DNA of 62,843 bases from Aeromonas molluscorum 848 (GTDB lineage Bacteria; Pseudomonadota; Gammaproteobacteria; Enterobacterales; Aeromonadaceae). Where the stretch lies: contig NZ_AQGQ01000005.1 in the NCBI RefSeq assembly GCF_000388115.1, positions 1 through 62,843 on the forward strand, given 5' to 3'. The translations under genes were made by a program, and so were the position numbers. Each line of letters opens with the position of its first letter. Position 1 is the stretch's first letter. Below, piece by piece: positions 1 to 9,733 of this stretch. The notes under the pieces are model-generated. The model did no database searches, had not been told where the DNA came from, and saw nothing but the letters and a program-made list of their open reading frames with translations.

Positions 1-1107
1 ACTTATCTGATTGGCTGCAGCGGCAAGAAAATCCGAGGTAGTCACTATCACTTTGACCAGATTCCAATCTGGAATGGGGCGGTAATAACCATCCAGTCGC
101 ACAAAGCGGCAAGCATCGACGTAATTACCGCTGACCGCCACCACCAGAGCGCTGTTATAACGCTTGCGGCTGGTGTTAAGCGGGGCATAGTAGTTGGTAA
201 ACCCCGTCCCCGTTCCGTCGAAGTGATTCATGCAGCAACTGCCACACAATGCCGGCTGATTATTGCCACTGACGGTGCCACTTGGCTTGCTCTGCAGGGC
301 GCCAATGTTCCAATAAAGCTGACCCGTTCCCGTCTTGTAAACTTGCCCCGGCAGATAGGCGCTAGCAGTAGAGCCATAGGTACAAGCACAGCTGACCGAG
401 GTAATATCCTGCTGGATCTGCTGGGTGTTCCCCTGCCCGACAGGCTGGTAGGTCATGGTTTCAAATTGAACCTCCTTGCCTACCGCACTGTTCTTGGCAC
501 TGACGGTAGGGGATGGCTTACTGGTCTCCTGCTTGCTGCCATTGCCAAGATCTATCGAGATGACATCGGGGGCCACTCCGGGGGTATAGCTGATCTTGGG
601 GCCTGCCCGAGTGGTATCCAGACCGCCAGTGATTTGACTGAGGGTCAGAGACTGAGACGGGGAGGCGTAGCCCACCAATGTGATATTGGGGGTCGCCCCT
701 TCGCTGTTCGTCCAGCTGACCACAGCCCTGATCTCTTTGCGTCCAGGGTAATTCAATAGATAACCCGCCGGAGCGGTCGCTTGCCACGCGGAGGTGGCGC
801 TATTCCAGTACTCATTGGCCACAGTCCATGCCAGCACATAATTGTCTCCTGACAGGCTTTTGGTTGCGGTCCCGCTCGCGATGGCGCTATAAGCGGTGAG
901 GGGGGCAGTGGCCGTTACCAGGCTATTGAAGTTGCGAAACTCGTCCAGCTTTGATTCGGCAAGTCGCATGGCGATCTCATAACGCCGCCCATCCTGAGAT
1001 GCCGTCAAAGCCGACTTGGACAAGGAGATCAACCCCACAACCCCCACCCCAACACCACCAGGGTGACCAGGATCTTCCAGCAGGCCAAATCCTTTTTGCC
1101 TTTTCAT
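1..1107 (-). CDS. PilV-like type IV minor pilin, partial, scrambled N-terminal helix
   Basis: The frame stays open from the ATG at 1107 to the window edge (369 codons, no stop), so the C-terminus is missing. It begins MKRQKGFGLLE, a class III prepilin leader with the cleavage site G|F and the Glu at mature position 5. The next residues read DPGHPGG instead of a hydrophobic helix, after which VGVVGLISLSKSALTAS returns to pilin-like sequence. Reading one base ahead over 1047-1073 gives ILVTLVVLG, the expected helix, so a one-base gain near 1074 and a one-base loss near 1047-1050 compensate each other. It follows the pilX-like gene directly. An ATG at 1113 is an alternative start. The assignment to PilV rests on the N-terminus and the cluster; the long Cys-containing C-terminal part is not recognised. 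Confidence 0.7.
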   Translation of the reverse strand, partial: MKRQKGFGLLEDPGHPGGVGVGVVGLISLSKSALTASQDGRRYEIAMRLAESKLDEFRNFNSLVTATAPLTAYSAIASGTATKSLSGDNYVLAWTVANEYWNSATSAWQATAPAGYLLNYPGRKEIRAVVSWTNSEGATPNITLVGYASPSQSLTLSQITGGLDTTRAGPKISYTPGVAPDVISIDLGNGSKQETSKPSPTVSAKNSAVGKEVQFETMTYQPVGQGNTQQIQQDITSVSCACTYGSTASAYLPGQVYKTGTGQLYWNIGALQSKPSGTVSGNNQPALCGSCCMNHFDGTGTGFTNYYAPLNTSRKRYNSALVVAVSGNYVDACRFVRLDGYYRPIPDWNLVKVIVTTSDFLAAAANQIS

Positions 1108-1118
1108 CCGCATATCCT

Positions 1119-2228
1119 CTACCAGTCGCGCCAGCTACCGGGTATCTGTTTAAGGGTCTGAAAGGCGGCCCCCGTTTTTATGTTGCTCAAGGCGGCCTCA
1201 TCATACTTGGCATCATAGGTGCCGTTGGCCTTGCCCAGTTTGAAGTTGGCGGCAAGGGCACCATTGACGATGGCCCCACCATTTAATTTGATGTCTGTGG
1301 TTGCCGTGGCAGGATGGGAGGAGTAGGCAAAGATCAGGCCATAGAGCTGGTTATTACCGTTGATACTCAAGCTGCCATCCTTGACTATCAGCACCACAGG
1401 CGCGGACTGAGTACCAATATTGGATCCAGGGCTGCAATCGCCCTTGACGATGATGAGTCCAGTGGAGGTTGGCCCCAGGCTGCTGCAATTGTTGACTATC
1501 TGACTGGCCCTTGACTCTATATTGGCCCAACCTGCGGCATCATCATTTTCATTGAACAAATACCACACCAGATCGGTTGGGAAAGTCGGATCGCTGTCCT
1601 TGATATCAGATTGCTTATCCCCTTTCTGGCTGATATTGGCACTGCAACCGCCAGCATAGTCCCCTTGATGGCAGGTCTGACCCGAGCCATTGTTGAGATC
1701 GACATAATCATCGGTCCAGATAGAGAGCGGGACACCAGGCCCACCACCATTGGGGTTGGCAACCACAGTAAAGTTGCCCCCGACCGCCATCCCACCCGCC
1801 ACAGTGAGTGGCGCCGCCGGTGTACCGGCCAGCACATTGGTCTGCACGTATTGCGCTTCGACGACAGCTTGCGCCTGACTATTGGCAAGCGTTGCCTGGG
1901 CACGTAAACGTATCGGGGTCACTAATGTGCTGCTACCTGATGCCACGGAAAAAGGCGTCATGTCCTGTGCGACCAGGGTATAACTCCCCGCAGCACCTGA
2001 CGGTGAAACCGTCATGCTGCCGCGCCAGGCAGGGACACTGCTGATCCGGCCAAACCCATAGGAAATTCCCTGTTCAGCCAATGTCATTACCTGACGATAA
2101 AGGGCCTCATTCAATGTCACCCGACGGTCGGCGACCAGCAGCTTGCCAACCAGCAGGGAAACAGCCAGCAAGATGAGCAGGAGGATGAGGGTCACTGTGA
2201 AGGTGGTAAAACCGGACTGAGTTCTCAT
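1119..2228 (-). CDS. PilX-like type IV pilus assembly protein
   Basis: This 369-aa protein starts MRTQSGFTTFTVTLILLLILLAV, a short basic leader followed by one hydrophobic helix; the atypical GFTTF instead of GFTLIE is common in PilX proteins. The start at 2228 is chosen because it lies just before the TGA of the upstream pilW-like gene, giving tight coupling, and because it leaves a short leader. The rest is a Gly/Ser/Asn-rich globular region with several cysteines. It is expected to be a minor pilin in the inner membrane that joins the pilus tip initiation complex with PilV, PilW and FimT-like proteins. Those partners are encoded next to it in the same order as in other minor pilin clusters. 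Confidence 0.75.
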   Translation of the reverse strand: MRTQSGFTTFTVTLILLLILLAVSLLVGKLLVADRRVTLNEALYRQVMTLAEQGISYGFGRISSVPAWRGSMTVSPSGAAGSYTLVAQDMTPFSVASGSSTLVTPIRLRAQATLANSQAQAVVEAQYVQTNVLAGTPAAPLTVAGGMAVGGNFTVVANPNGGGPGVPLSIWTDDYVDLNNGSGQTCHQGDYAGGCSANISQKGDKQSDIKDSDPTFPTDLVWYLFNENDDAAGWANIESRASQIVNNCSSLGPTSTGLIIVKGDCSPGSNIGTQSAPVVLIVKDGSLSINGNNQLYGLIFAYSSHPATATTDIKLNGGAIVNGALAANFKLGKANGTYDAKYDEAALSNIKTGAAFQTLKQIPGSWRDW

Positions 2229-2229
2229 A

Positions 2230-2874
2230 TCAGTAACCATCATTGCGCAGCTTGATATCACGCTGCAGGTTCAAGGTCAGCGCCGTATTATCCTTGTAGC
2301 GGCCCGATATATTGAGCTGGATGGCTCTTGCACCGCTTGCCTGGCTACTGGATAGCAAGTTATACGTCAGCGAGGTGATTTCAATGGTGTCATCAGTCGA
2401 GACCAAGCTGCCGCCATTACAGGCAGCCGTGGCCCCGGTCGCCAATTTGATCCCCTTGCTCGCAGTGCTGTAGCTATAAATCAGGGTTTCGAAGCTGCTG
2501 GAGGCACTGTTGTTAAGCACGCCATTGCCATTGTCGTCATAACGGACCCTGATGCAGCGGTAAATCTTGGAGCCTGTCACCGTTTCGTCCAATAAGTCAG
2601 TTGCCGCATTAAAATAGAAAGGAGAAGGGAGAGCACCGGACACCAATCGTGTCGCCGTCGCGGCACTGGCATCGAATCCGGCCCGTTGAATATCACGTGC
2701 CATCATGTCGGTGATGGCCTGCACCTCCTGATTGAGGCGACTCACCTTCATGGCGGTACTGTTTGCCCTGAGCACAGTCGCAAAGAGAGCCGTCACAGCC
2801 GCAACCAGAATCAGGCCAGCAACCATGGCCACCATCAGCTCAACCAAACTAAACCCTGCAGACCTTCTCAACAT
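2230..2874 (-). CDS. PilW-like type IV minor pilin
   Basis: This 214-aa protein starts MLRRSAGFSLVELMVAMVAGLILVAAV, a textbook prepilin leader (cleavage G|F, Glu at mature position 5) and an N-terminal helix that anchors the subunit in the inner membrane until assembly. The following segment with QVQAITDMMARDIQRAGFDASA is the conserved PilW block. Its start overlaps the end of the fimT-like gene and its stop abuts the pilX-like start, so the four minus-strand pilin genes form one operon. The leader would be removed and methylated by the prepilin peptidase PilD, which is encoded elsewhere. Confidence 0.85.
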   Translation of the reverse strand: MLRRSAGFSLVELMVAMVAGLILVAAVTALFATVLRANSTAMKVSRLNQEVQAITDMMARDIQRAGFDASAATATRLVSGALPSPFYFNAATDLLDETVTGSKIYRCIRVRYDDNGNGVLNNSASSSFETLIYSYSTASKGIKLATGATAACNGGSLVSTDDTIEITSLTYNLLSSSQASGARAIQLNISGRYKDNTALTLNLQRDIKLRNDGY

Positions 2875-3401
2875 GCCGTCACCCCGCTGACGCTGCTGAC
2901 GGCACAGGTCCGCACTCTGCCAACATTATTGGTTTTCACCTGCATGGCGTACGACCCCAGCGTAATGGCTATATTACCAGCCGTCAGTGTGCCTCGCCGG
3001 GGAGAGATATTGAGGGGTCTGATATTGGTAGCGGACTCACTGTAGCTGCCAACCAGGCTGATACCGGGAAACTCGCCAGCATCGACCCCTTTGCGCCCCT
3101 CAATGGAAGAACACGCATCGGCGCAGCTGGTACAGGAACCATCGATATGAATGCGATAGCACCAGTTGCTGGTGCCGCTGTTGAAGATGAGAAGATTCAA
3201 TGTCTGGTTGCGCTTGATAGCTTCTGACTTAAGCAGCATGACATCGGTATAGATGGCCTGGGTAACAGCCCTGACGAGCTGCTCCTGACGCAGTGATTGA
3301 TAACTGGGGATGGCAACCACCAATAGCAACGCAACCACCAGAGTGGCCACCATCAACTCAATCAGGGTAAAACCCCGGGATCCCTTCCCTTGCATCACCA
3401 T
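2868..3401 (-). CDS. FimT/GspH-type minor pseudopilin
   Basis: The first gene of the minus-strand pilin operon encodes about 177 aa, with leader MVMQGKGSRG and helix FTLIELMVATLVVALLLVVA. The region SEAIKRNQTLNLLIF matches the GspH/FimT domain. I place the start at 3401 because AGGGAG lies about 12 bases upstream and the leader is then 10 residues; an ATG at 3434 without a good ribosome binding site would add 11 residues. Four cysteines sit close together near the middle (WCYRIH, CTSCADAC), probably forming disulfides in the pilin head. The product is a low-abundance subunit helping pilus initiation. It is divergent from the pilE-like gene at 3490. Confidence 0.8.
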   Translation of the reverse strand: MVMQGKGSRGFTLIELMVATLVVALLLVVAIPSYQSLRQEQLVRAVTQAIYTDVMLLKSEAIKRNQTLNLLIFNSGTSNWCYRIHIDGSCTSCADACSSIEGRKGVDAGEFPGISLVGSYSESATNIRPLNISPRRGTLTAGNIAITLGSYAMQVKTNNVGRVRTCAVSSVSGVTAC

Positions 3402-3489
3402 TTTTGTCCAGACTCCCTGTCTGTGTGCCTTCATCCATGTGGAGGAAACAGCCCATACTATTCTATAGTATCAACCCGCCTCCCAAACC

Positions 3490-3888
3490 ATGCCGACTAT
3501 GAGAAAACACGCCAGAGGAATGACATTGATTGAGCTTATGGTGGCGGTAGCCATAGTGGCCATCATCGCCGCCGTGGCCTATCCCAGCTTCACGGACGGC
3601 TTGCGCAAGTCCCGCCGCGCAGAAGGGTTCAAGGGCCTGCTGACCATGCAGCTCAAGCAGGAGGAATACAGGGTCAGTAACAACAGCTACAGTGCCACCC
3701 TCAGTGCCGTCGGCAATCCTGCAAGCGACTATTACAATTTCAGCATCTCGGGAGCCTCCGCAACCGGGTATACCCTGATTGCTACCGCCAAGGGCGCCCA
3801 GAGTGGAGATAATAGCGGGGCGACCAGCTGCAACACCTTGACCCTCACCAAGGCTGATGCCAAAACACCCGCAGCCTGCTGGAAATAG
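3490..3888 (+). CDS. PilE-like type IV pilin
   Basis: This 132-aa protein has a short leader MPTMRKHARG and mature N-terminus MTLIELMVAVAIVAIIAAVAYPSF, the PilE/PilA signature, with Met at mature position 1. The pattern YPSFTDGLRKSRRAEG followed by LLTMQLKQEEYR is the PilE-type alpha1-C region seen in Neisseria, Pseudomonas and Shewanella minor pilin clusters. Two C-terminal cysteines (SCNTL and ACWK) define the usual D-region disulfide. An in-frame ATG at 3499 is a possible alternative start. It is divergent from the fimT-like gene and ends at a bidirectional terminator shared with ispH. It is probably a minor rather than the main pilin, given its location. Confidence 0.85.
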   Translation: MPTMRKHARGMTLIELMVAVAIVAIIAAVAYPSFTDGLRKSRRAEGFKGLLTMQLKQEEYRVSNNSYSATLSAVGNPASDYYNFSISGASATGYTLIATAKGAQSGDNSGATSCNTLTLTKADAKTPAACWK

Positions 3889-3904
3889 CCCTGCTGCACC
3901 ATGA

Positions 3905-3933
3905 AAAAAGCCCATCACCAGGATGGGCTTTTT
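3905..3933. terminator. Bidirectional terminator between pilE-like gene and ispH
   Basis: AAAAAGCCCATC at 3905-3916 and GATGGGCTTTTT at 3922-3933 form a 12-bp perfect stem with a 5-base loop. There is an A-run on one side and a T-run on the other, so it can serve both convergent genes. Confidence 0.9.
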
Positions 3934-3934
3934 G

Positions 3935-4870
3935 TCAGATGATGCGCAGTTCAGGCGGCACTTCGAACACCACGTTCTCTTCGCGCCCCGGGTGTTCCGC
4001 AACGATCTTGCCCCCCAGCTCACGCAGGCGGGCTATGACGTTTTTCACCAACACCTCAGGAGCCGAGGCGCCAGCAGTGACGCCTATGGCCTTGACCCCC
4101 TCCAGCCAGCCAGGATCTATCATGGAAGCATCATCGATGAGGTAGGCACGGGCCCCCACTTTCTCGGCCAGCTCACGGAGGCGATTGGAGTTGGAGGAGT
4201 TGCGCGAACCGACCACCAGCATGGCTTCCACCAGCCCGGCCATCTCCCGCACCGCATCCTGGCGGTTCTGGGTGGCGTAGCAGATGTCGTCCTTGCGCGG
4301 CCCCTGGATCTTGGGGAACTGCTTGCGCAGGGCATCGATGACATCCGAGGTCTCATCCACACTCAAGGTGGTCTGGGTGACAAAGCAGAGATCATCCGGG
4401 TTCTTCACCTTGAGATTGGCCACGTCCTGTGGCGTCTCCACCAGATACATGCCCCCTGCCGGGTTTTCGTACTGCCCCATGGTGCCGATCACCTCGGGGT
4501 GGCCGGCGTGGCCGATGAGCACGGCCTCCGATCCCTTGCGGCTGGCACGGTGGACTTCCATATGCACCTTGGTCACCAGCGGGCAGGTGGCATCGAACAC
4601 CTTGAGAGCACGGGACCTGGCCATCTCGCGCACCGTCTTGGCCACGCCATGGGCCGAGAAGATGACGATGCTGTCATCCGGCACCTCATCCAACTCCTCG
4701 ACAAAGACAGCACCCGCGTCCTTGAGCTTGTTCACTACATAGCGGTTGTGTACCACCTCGTGGCGCACGTAGATGGGAGCACCGAATTTTTCCAACGCGC
4801 TCTCGACTATGCTGATTGCACGATCGACACCCGCGCAGAAACCACGGGGGTTAGCTAGCAGAATATCCAC
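3935..4870 (-). CDS. ispH: 4-hydroxy-3-methylbut-2-enyl diphosphate reductase
   Basis: IspH (LytB) makes IPP and DMAPP from HMBPP, the last step of the MEP isoprenoid pathway, using a [4Fe-4S] cluster in the cytoplasm. The 311-aa length fits. The three cluster cysteines are visible in [13 protein letters not shown] (residue 12), [12 protein letters not shown] (about 96) and [11 protein letters not shown] (about 197). The motif SAHGVAK and the substrate-binding [11 protein letters not shown] and [11 protein letters not shown] segments are intact. It is the last gene of a minus-strand run with fkpB, lspA, ileS and ribF, the order known from E. coli (ribF-ileS-lspA-fkpB-ispH), with only two bases between fkpB and ispH. 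Confidence 0.97.
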   Translation of the reverse strand: MDILLANPRGFCAGVDRAISIVESALEKFGAPIYVRHEVVHNRYVVNKLKDAGAVFVEELDEVPDDSIVIFSAHGVAKTVREMARSRALKVFDATCPLVTKVHMEVHRASRKGSEAVLIGHAGHPEVIGTMGQYENPAGGMYLVETPQDVANLKVKNPDDLCFVTQTTLSVDETSDVIDALRKQFPKIQGPRKDDICYATQNRQDAVREMAGLVEAMLVVGSRNSSNSNRLRELAEKVGARAYLIDDASMIDPGWLEGVKAIGVTAGASAPEVLVKNVIARLRELGGKIVAEHPGREENVVFEVPPELRII

Positions 4871-4872
4871 GA

Positions 4873-5325
4873 TCAGAGCACCTCTTTCACATCATCAACG
4901 GCTAGGATTTCCACCTCGAAAGTGACGGTATGTCCCGCCAGTGGATGGTTGAAATCAACCGTCACCGACGCGCCTTCCGCCGCCCGCACTATGCCGGGCA
5001 GCTCGCCGCCATTGGGCTGGTCGAAGACGATGATGGCGCCAACCTTGGGCTCCACATCCGCGCCGAACTTGGCCCTGTCCAGATGATAGATGTTGTCCGG
5101 GTTGGACAGACCAAATGCCTGCTCCGGCGCCAAGGTGAAGCTCTTGGCCTCCCCTTGCCGCAGGCCCAGCAAGCACTGCTCAAAGGTATCGGTCAGACTG
5201 CCATCCCCCATCGTCAGACGGGCCGGTTTGCCGTGCAACTGAGTGCTGTCGGCGACGGAGCCATCTTCCATCTTGATGGTGAAGTGGAACAGCACAGTAC
5301 TGTCATGGCTGATGAGCTTGCTCAT
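4873..5325 (-). CDS. fkpB: FKBP-type peptidyl-prolyl isomerase (SlpA)
   Basis: This 150-aa protein is the SlyD-like FKBP class, with an N-terminal FKBP half ([18 protein letters not shown]), an inserted-flap region ([21 protein letters not shown]) and the C-terminal FKBP half ([21 protein letters not shown]). FNHPLAGH is the family hallmark. It lacks the His-rich metal-binding tail of SlyD, which supports SlpA/FkpB. It catalyses cis-trans isomerisation of prolyl bonds and acts as a chaperone in the cytoplasm. Its start overlaps the lspA stop by four bases, indicating translational coupling. Confidence 0.95.
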   Translation of the reverse strand: MSKLISHDSTVLFHFTIKMEDGSVADSTQLHGKPARLTMGDGSLTDTFEQCLLGLRQGEAKSFTLAPEQAFGLSNPDNIYHLDRAKFGADVEPKVGAIIVFDQPNGGELPGIVRAAEGASVTVDFNHPLAGHTVTFEVEILAVDDVKEVL

Positions 5326-5837
5326 AACGACTCCTTGCCTTGCTTGTTCGCCACCTTTTCGCCTCGAAAACCTTCCAGCACTATCATGGTCGCACCGATG
5401 AAGATGAAGCTGTCAGCCAAGTTGAACGCTGGCCAGTGGGAACGCTGCCAGTAGAAATCGAGGAAATCGACCACATGACCCAGTACCAGCCGATCAAAGA
5501 CGTTGCCAAGGGCCCCGCCGATGATCAGGGAATAGGCGATACCGCTCCAGCGCATGGTCACCGACTGCTTTCGCAGCCAGTGTGTCAGCAGCCCACAGAT
5601 GGCAAACGCCAAGACCGCGAAGAACCAGCGCTGCCAGCCCCCCTGATCGGCCAGGAAGCTAAATGCCGCCCCTTTGTTGTAGACATGCACCAGATTGAAG
5701 AAGGGGGCGATCTCCACCCCCGGGTAACCAAACGGCAGCATCTTGACCACGGCCAACTTAGTCGCCTGGTCAAGCATGAAGGCCACAACCGCCAGCCACA
5801 GCCAGCGCAGGCCACTCTTTTCATGAGTCATCTTCAT
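5322..5837 (-). CDS. lspA: Lipoprotein signal peptidase II
   Basis: LspA cleaves the signal peptide of diacylglyceryl-prolipoproteins after Lgt action (lgt is at 49547-50386). The 171-aa protein has four predicted membrane segments. The two catalytic aspartates are visible in GNVFDRLVLGHVVDFLDF and in FNLADSFIFIGA. The conserved NKGAAFSF segment is present as YNKGAAFSFL. Its ATG overlaps the last base of the ileS stop and its own stop overlaps the fkpB start, so ileS-lspA-fkpB-ispH are read as one coupled operon. It is the target family of globomycin. Confidence 0.96.
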   Translation of the reverse strand: MKMTHEKSGLRWLWLAVVAFMLDQATKLAVVKMLPFGYPGVEIAPFFNLVHVYNKGAAFSFLADQGGWQRWFFAVLAFAICGLLTHWLRKQSVTMRWSGIAYSLIIGGALGNVFDRLVLGHVVDFLDFYWQRSHWPAFNLADSFIFIGATMIVLEGFRGEKVANKQGKESL

Positions 5838-8698
5838 CAGGCAAATTGACGAGCTTCGCCGTCACCCTCAACGTTGCTAACGCAGCGGCCACAGATCTCT
5901 TCGTGACCGGCTATGGTGCCCACGTCTTCCACATGGTGCCAGCAGCGATCGCACTTGGCGGCCGCAGACTGGGCCACATTCAGCCACAAATCGTCACGCT
6001 CGGTCGCAACGCTGCCTTCCGGCATGCGGTCTGCCAGGACCACGTTGGCCTTGGAGGTGAGCAGCACGAAACGCAGCTCGTCGCTCAGGGCATTGAGACG
6101 TTCGGCCAGAGCAGGCTTGGCGAACAGGGTCAGCTCGGCCTGCAAAGAACCACCGATACGCTTCTCACCACGGGCCGCTTCCAGGGCCTTGTTCACCTCA
6201 CCGCGCACGGTCAGGATTTCGGCCCAGAACTCATCCCCCATCTGCTCACCGGCAGCCAGGCCATAGAGGCCGTCATACCACTCTTCGGTGAACACGAACT
6301 CAGTACGCTCACCCGGCAGCAGAGCCCAGATCTCATCGGCGGTGAAGCTCATGATGGGTGCCATCCAGCGAACCATGGCCTCGGCGATGTGGTAGAGGGC
6401 ACTCTGGCAGGAGCGACGCGCCAGACCATCGGCCTTGGCGGTGTACTGGCGATCCTTGATCACATCCAGATAGAAGGAGCCCATCTCGATGGAGCAGAAC
6501 TGCATCAACTTCTGAGTCACGCCATGGAAGTTGTAGGACTCATAAGCTTCGATGATCTCGGCTTGGACAGCCTGAGCTCGGCCCACGGCCCAGCGATCCA
6601 CCACGACCATGTCGGTAGGCGCTACCATGTCGGTTGCCGGATTGAAACCGCTGAGGTTGGCCAGCAGGAAGCGGGCGGTATTGCGGATACGGCGATAGGC
6701 ATCGGCGCTACGCTTGAGGATCTCGTCGGAGACCGTCATCTCGCCGGTGTAGTCGGTGCTGGCTACCCATAAACGCAGTATGTCGGCACCCAGCTTGTTC
6801 ATCACATCCTGAGGACTGACCACGTTACCGATGGACTTGGACATCTTGCGACCCTGACCATCGACGGTGAAGCCGTGGGTCAGAACCTGGTTGTAGGGCG
6901 CCTTGTTATTCATGGCCACCCCTATCATCAGGGAAGACATAAACCAGCCACGGTGCTGATCCGAACCTTCCAGATAGAGATCGGCGGAGTGGCCGTTGAA
7001 CTCGGGGCGTGCAGCGACCACAGAGGAGTGGGTCGAGCCCGAATCAAACCAGACGTCCAGGGTGTCAGGCACCTTGTCGTAGTTGTCGGCATCGCTGCCC
7101 AGCAGATCGGCCTTGTCCAGATCCCACCAGGCCTGGATACCTTCTTGCTCAACCCGTTTGGCAACTTCGTGCATCAGGCGCACGGATTCCGGGTGCAACT
7201 GCTGGGTCTCTTTGTGTACGAACAGGGAGATGGGCACACCCCAGGTACGCTGACGGGAGATACACCAGTCCGGGCGGTTCTCGACCATGGCCTGGATGCG
7301 GTTCTTGCCCCACGCCGGTACCCAGCCGCTTTGGCCCTGCTGAGCGATGCCATCTTGCTCGATGCGCTCGATCTCAGCCAGAGCCTGCTTGCGCAGCCCT
7401 TGCTGTTCCATGCTGATGAACCACTGGGGGGTGGCACGGAAGATGATCGGGGTCTTGTGACGCCAGCAATGCGGGTAGGAGTGGTTGAACACCTTGTGAT
7501 GGAGCAAGGCGCCATGACTCTTGAGCACTTCTACCACTGCGGTATTGGCTTTGAAGACATGCTGACCGGCGAACAACGGGGTATCCGGCAGGTAAACACC
7601 ATTGCTGCCAACGGGGTTAGCCACTTCCAGACCATACTTCTGGCCGACCACGAAGTCTTCCTGACCGTGACCAGGCGCAGTGTGCACCGCGCCGGTACCG
7701 GCATCGAGGGTAACGTGCTCACCCAGTACCACAGGGACATCGAAGCTGTAGAAGGGGTGCTTGAAGCGCAGCAGCTCAAGGGCCGCGCCCTTGGCATAAC
7801 CCAGATTGTGGAAGTGATCGATACCGGCTCGGTCCATCACGTCCTTGACCAGGTCGGCGGCCAGGATCAGGCGCTCCGGGTGCTCACCTTCAACCTGGAC
7901 CAGGGCATAGTCCAGATCCGCATGCAGCGCGACGGCGCGGTTGGCCGGCAGGGTCCAAGGGGTGGTAGTCCAGATAACGACGGAGAGCGCGCCACGGCCA
8001 TAATGGCCCTCGGCGCAGTCAAACTTGGCTGCCACGTCAGCCTCGTCGACGGCCTTGAAGCGCACATCGATGGAGGGGGAATCCTTGTCATAGTACTCCA
8101 CCTCGGCTTCGGCCAGGGCGGAGCCGCAATCGGTACACCAGTGCACCGGCTTGGAGCCTTTGTGCAGGTGGCCGTTGTCGACGATCTTGGCCAGGGAGCG
8201 GATGATGTTGGCTTCGGTGCCAAAGTCCATGGTCAGGTAGGGCTTCTCCCAATCCCCCAACACGCCCAGACGGACGAAATCGGTCTTCTGGGCCTCAATC
8301 TGAGTCTTGGCATACTTGCGGCACTCGGCACGGAACTCGGCAGCAGAAACCTTGACGCCAGGCTTGCCAACCTTGCCTTCCACTTTCAGCTCGATGGGCA
8401 GGCCATGGCAGTCCCAACCCGGCACATAGGGGGAGTCGAAACCGGACAGCCCCTTGGACTTGATGATGATGTCTTTTAGGATCTTGTTGACCGAGTGACC
8501 GATGTGAATGCTGCCGTTCGCATAGGGAGGGCCGTCATGCAGGATGAATGAAGGCTTGCCCGCTTTGGCGCGGCGAATTGCCCCGTAGAGATCCTGATCG
8601 TACCAACGCTTGAGCATACCGGGTTCGCGCTTGGCCAGATCGCCACGCATCGGGAACTCGGTTTCCGGAAGATTCAGGGTGTGTTTATAGTCGCTCAT
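5837..8698 (-). CDS. ileS: Isoleucyl-tRNA synthetase
   Basis: This 953-aa class I synthetase charges tRNA-Ile. The ATP-binding HIGH motif appears in [14 protein letters not shown] near residue 60 and KMSKS in [12 protein letters not shown] near residue 605. The CP1 editing domain lies between (for example [13 protein letters not shown] and the Asp-containing [16 protein letters not shown]). The C-terminal zinc site is CDRCWHH followed by CGRC. The length matches the E. coli enzyme (938 aa). It abuts ribF: the ileS start ATG at 8698 overlaps the ribF TGA. The type is the eukaryote-unlike, mupirocin-sensitive bacterial class, inferred from the zinc-finger C-terminus. Confidence 0.97.
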   Translation of the reverse strand: MSDYKHTLNLPETEFPMRGDLAKREPGMLKRWYDQDLYGAIRRAKAGKPSFILHDGPPYANGSIHIGHSVNKILKDIIIKSKGLSGFDSPYVPGWDCHGLPIELKVEGKVGKPGVKVSAAEFRAECRKYAKTQIEAQKTDFVRLGVLGDWEKPYLTMDFGTEANIIRSLAKIVDNGHLHKGSKPVHWCTDCGSALAEAEVEYYDKDSPSIDVRFKAVDEADVAAKFDCAEGHYGRGALSVVIWTTTPWTLPANRAVALHADLDYALVQVEGEHPERLILAADLVKDVMDRAGIDHFHNLGYAKGAALELLRFKHPFYSFDVPVVLGEHVTLDAGTGAVHTAPGHGQEDFVVGQKYGLEVANPVGSNGVYLPDTPLFAGQHVFKANTAVVEVLKSHGALLHHKVFNHSYPHCWRHKTPIIFRATPQWFISMEQQGLRKQALAEIERIEQDGIAQQGQSGWVPAWGKNRIQAMVENRPDWCISRQRTWGVPISLFVHKETQQLHPESVRLMHEVAKRVEQEGIQAWWDLDKADLLGSDADNYDKVPDTLDVWFDSGSTHSSVVAARPEFNGHSADLYLEGSDQHRGWFMSSLMIGVAMNNKAPYNQVLTHGFTVDGQGRKMSKSIGNVVSPQDVMNKLGADILRLWVASTDYTGEMTVSDEILKRSADAYRRIRNTARFLLANLSGFNPATDMVAPTDMVVVDRWAVGRAQAVQAEIIEAYESYNFHGVTQKLMQFCSIEMGSFYLDVIKDRQYTAKADGLARRSCQSALYHIAEAMVRWMAPIMSFTADEIWALLPGERTEFVFTEEWYDGLYGLAAGEQMGDEFWAEILTVRGEVNKALEAARGEKRIGGSLQAELTLFAKPALAERLNALSDELRFVLLTSKANVVLADRMPEGSVATERDDLWLNVAQSAAAKCDRCWHHVEDVGTIAGHEEICGRCVSNVEGDGEARQFA

Positions 8699-9672
8699 CA
8701 GTCCTGGGTTCCCTTCTTTTCTAAAAGAGTGCTGGGTAAATTGAATAACGGCAGCCCAAACCAGGCTCGGGCTGCCTGGGCATCTCGTTCGATCTGCTCT
8801 TTCAAGGCGGAGAAAGAGGCAAATTTTTGCTCTTCGCGCAGTTTGTGGCGAAGCAGCACCTTGACCTGTTGACCGTAGAGATCGCCAGAAAAATCAAATA
8901 AATGTACTTCCAATCTGGCCTGCGAGCCGCTCAACGTCGGCCTCACACCCACATTGGCAACGCCGGGGAATAGATTGTCGGAACATACCACTTCCACCGC
9001 AAACACGCCACCGACCGGGCTGACCCGGCGTTTGAGGGCAAGGTTGGCCGTCGGAAAACCTATGGTGCGTCCCAGCTTGTCACCATGGGCTACCCGCCCA
9101 GTGATGGCATAGGGGCGGCCGAGCATGAGTTCCACTTCGGCCATGCGCCCCGCGCCGAGAGCCTCGCGAACTAGCGTGCTGCTGACCCGCTGGCGGGCAA
9201 GTTGGAAACTCTGGGTGCTGACCACCTCGAAGCCGTGACGGCGCCCGGCTTGTTGCAGCAGTTGAAAATCCCCCTCCCGGCCTTGGCCGAAACGAAAATC
9301 ATCTCCCACCACCAGGTAGCGAACCCCAAGCTTCTCGACCAGCAGCTGCTTGATAAAGATGTCGGCGGACTGGGCGGCAAACTCGCGGCTAAAACGCACG
9401 CAAAGCAGGCGGTCTATGTGCAGCGCTGCCAGCGCCTCTACCTTCTCTCGCAGGCGGGAGAGGCGAGCGGGCGCGTCATCCCCTGCAAACAACTCCAGGG
9501 GCTGGGGCTCAAACAGCATGACGCAGGCTGGCAGCCCAAGAGCGGCAGCCTTCTCCTGCAGGCGCGTCAGCACCGCCTGGTGGCCCTGATGGACCCCATC
9601 AAAGTTGCCAATGGTCAACACACAGCCCTGGTGACGGGGCTTGAGATTGTGAATACCGCGGATAAGCTCCAT
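8698..9672 (-). CDS. ribF: Bifunctional riboflavin kinase / FAD synthetase
   Basis: The 324-aa protein has an N-terminal FMN adenylyltransferase domain with [17 protein letters not shown] (the nucleotidyl-transferase HxGH-like motif) and [15 protein letters not shown]. The C-terminal riboflavin kinase domain carries [11 protein letters not shown]. It converts riboflavin to FMN and FAD in the cytoplasm. It heads the ileS-lspA-fkpB-ispH operon, as in E. coli. About 60 bases separate it from murJ upstream on the same strand, so it could be read with murJ or from its own promoter; I see no strong terminator in that gap. Confidence 0.96.
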   Translation of the reverse strand: MELIRGIHNLKPRHQGCVLTIGNFDGVHQGHQAVLTRLQEKAAALGLPACVMLFEPQPLELFAGDDAPARLSRLREKVEALAALHIDRLLCVRFSREFAAQSADIFIKQLLVEKLGVRYLVVGDDFRFGQGREGDFQLLQQAGRRHGFEVVSTQSFQLARQRVSSTLVREALGAGRMAEVELMLGRPYAITGRVAHGDKLGRTIGFPTANLALKRRVSPVGGVFAVEVVCSDNLFPGVANVGVRPTLSGSQARLEVHLFDFSGDLYGQQVKVLLRHKLREEQKFASFSALKEQIERDAQAARAWFGLPLFNLPSTLLEKKGTQD

Positions 9673-9733
9673 CAGTGCCTTGTGTTCTGCTGCTGTCGAA
9701 ATCGCCGGATTATATATCAGGCAGCGGTCTGGA

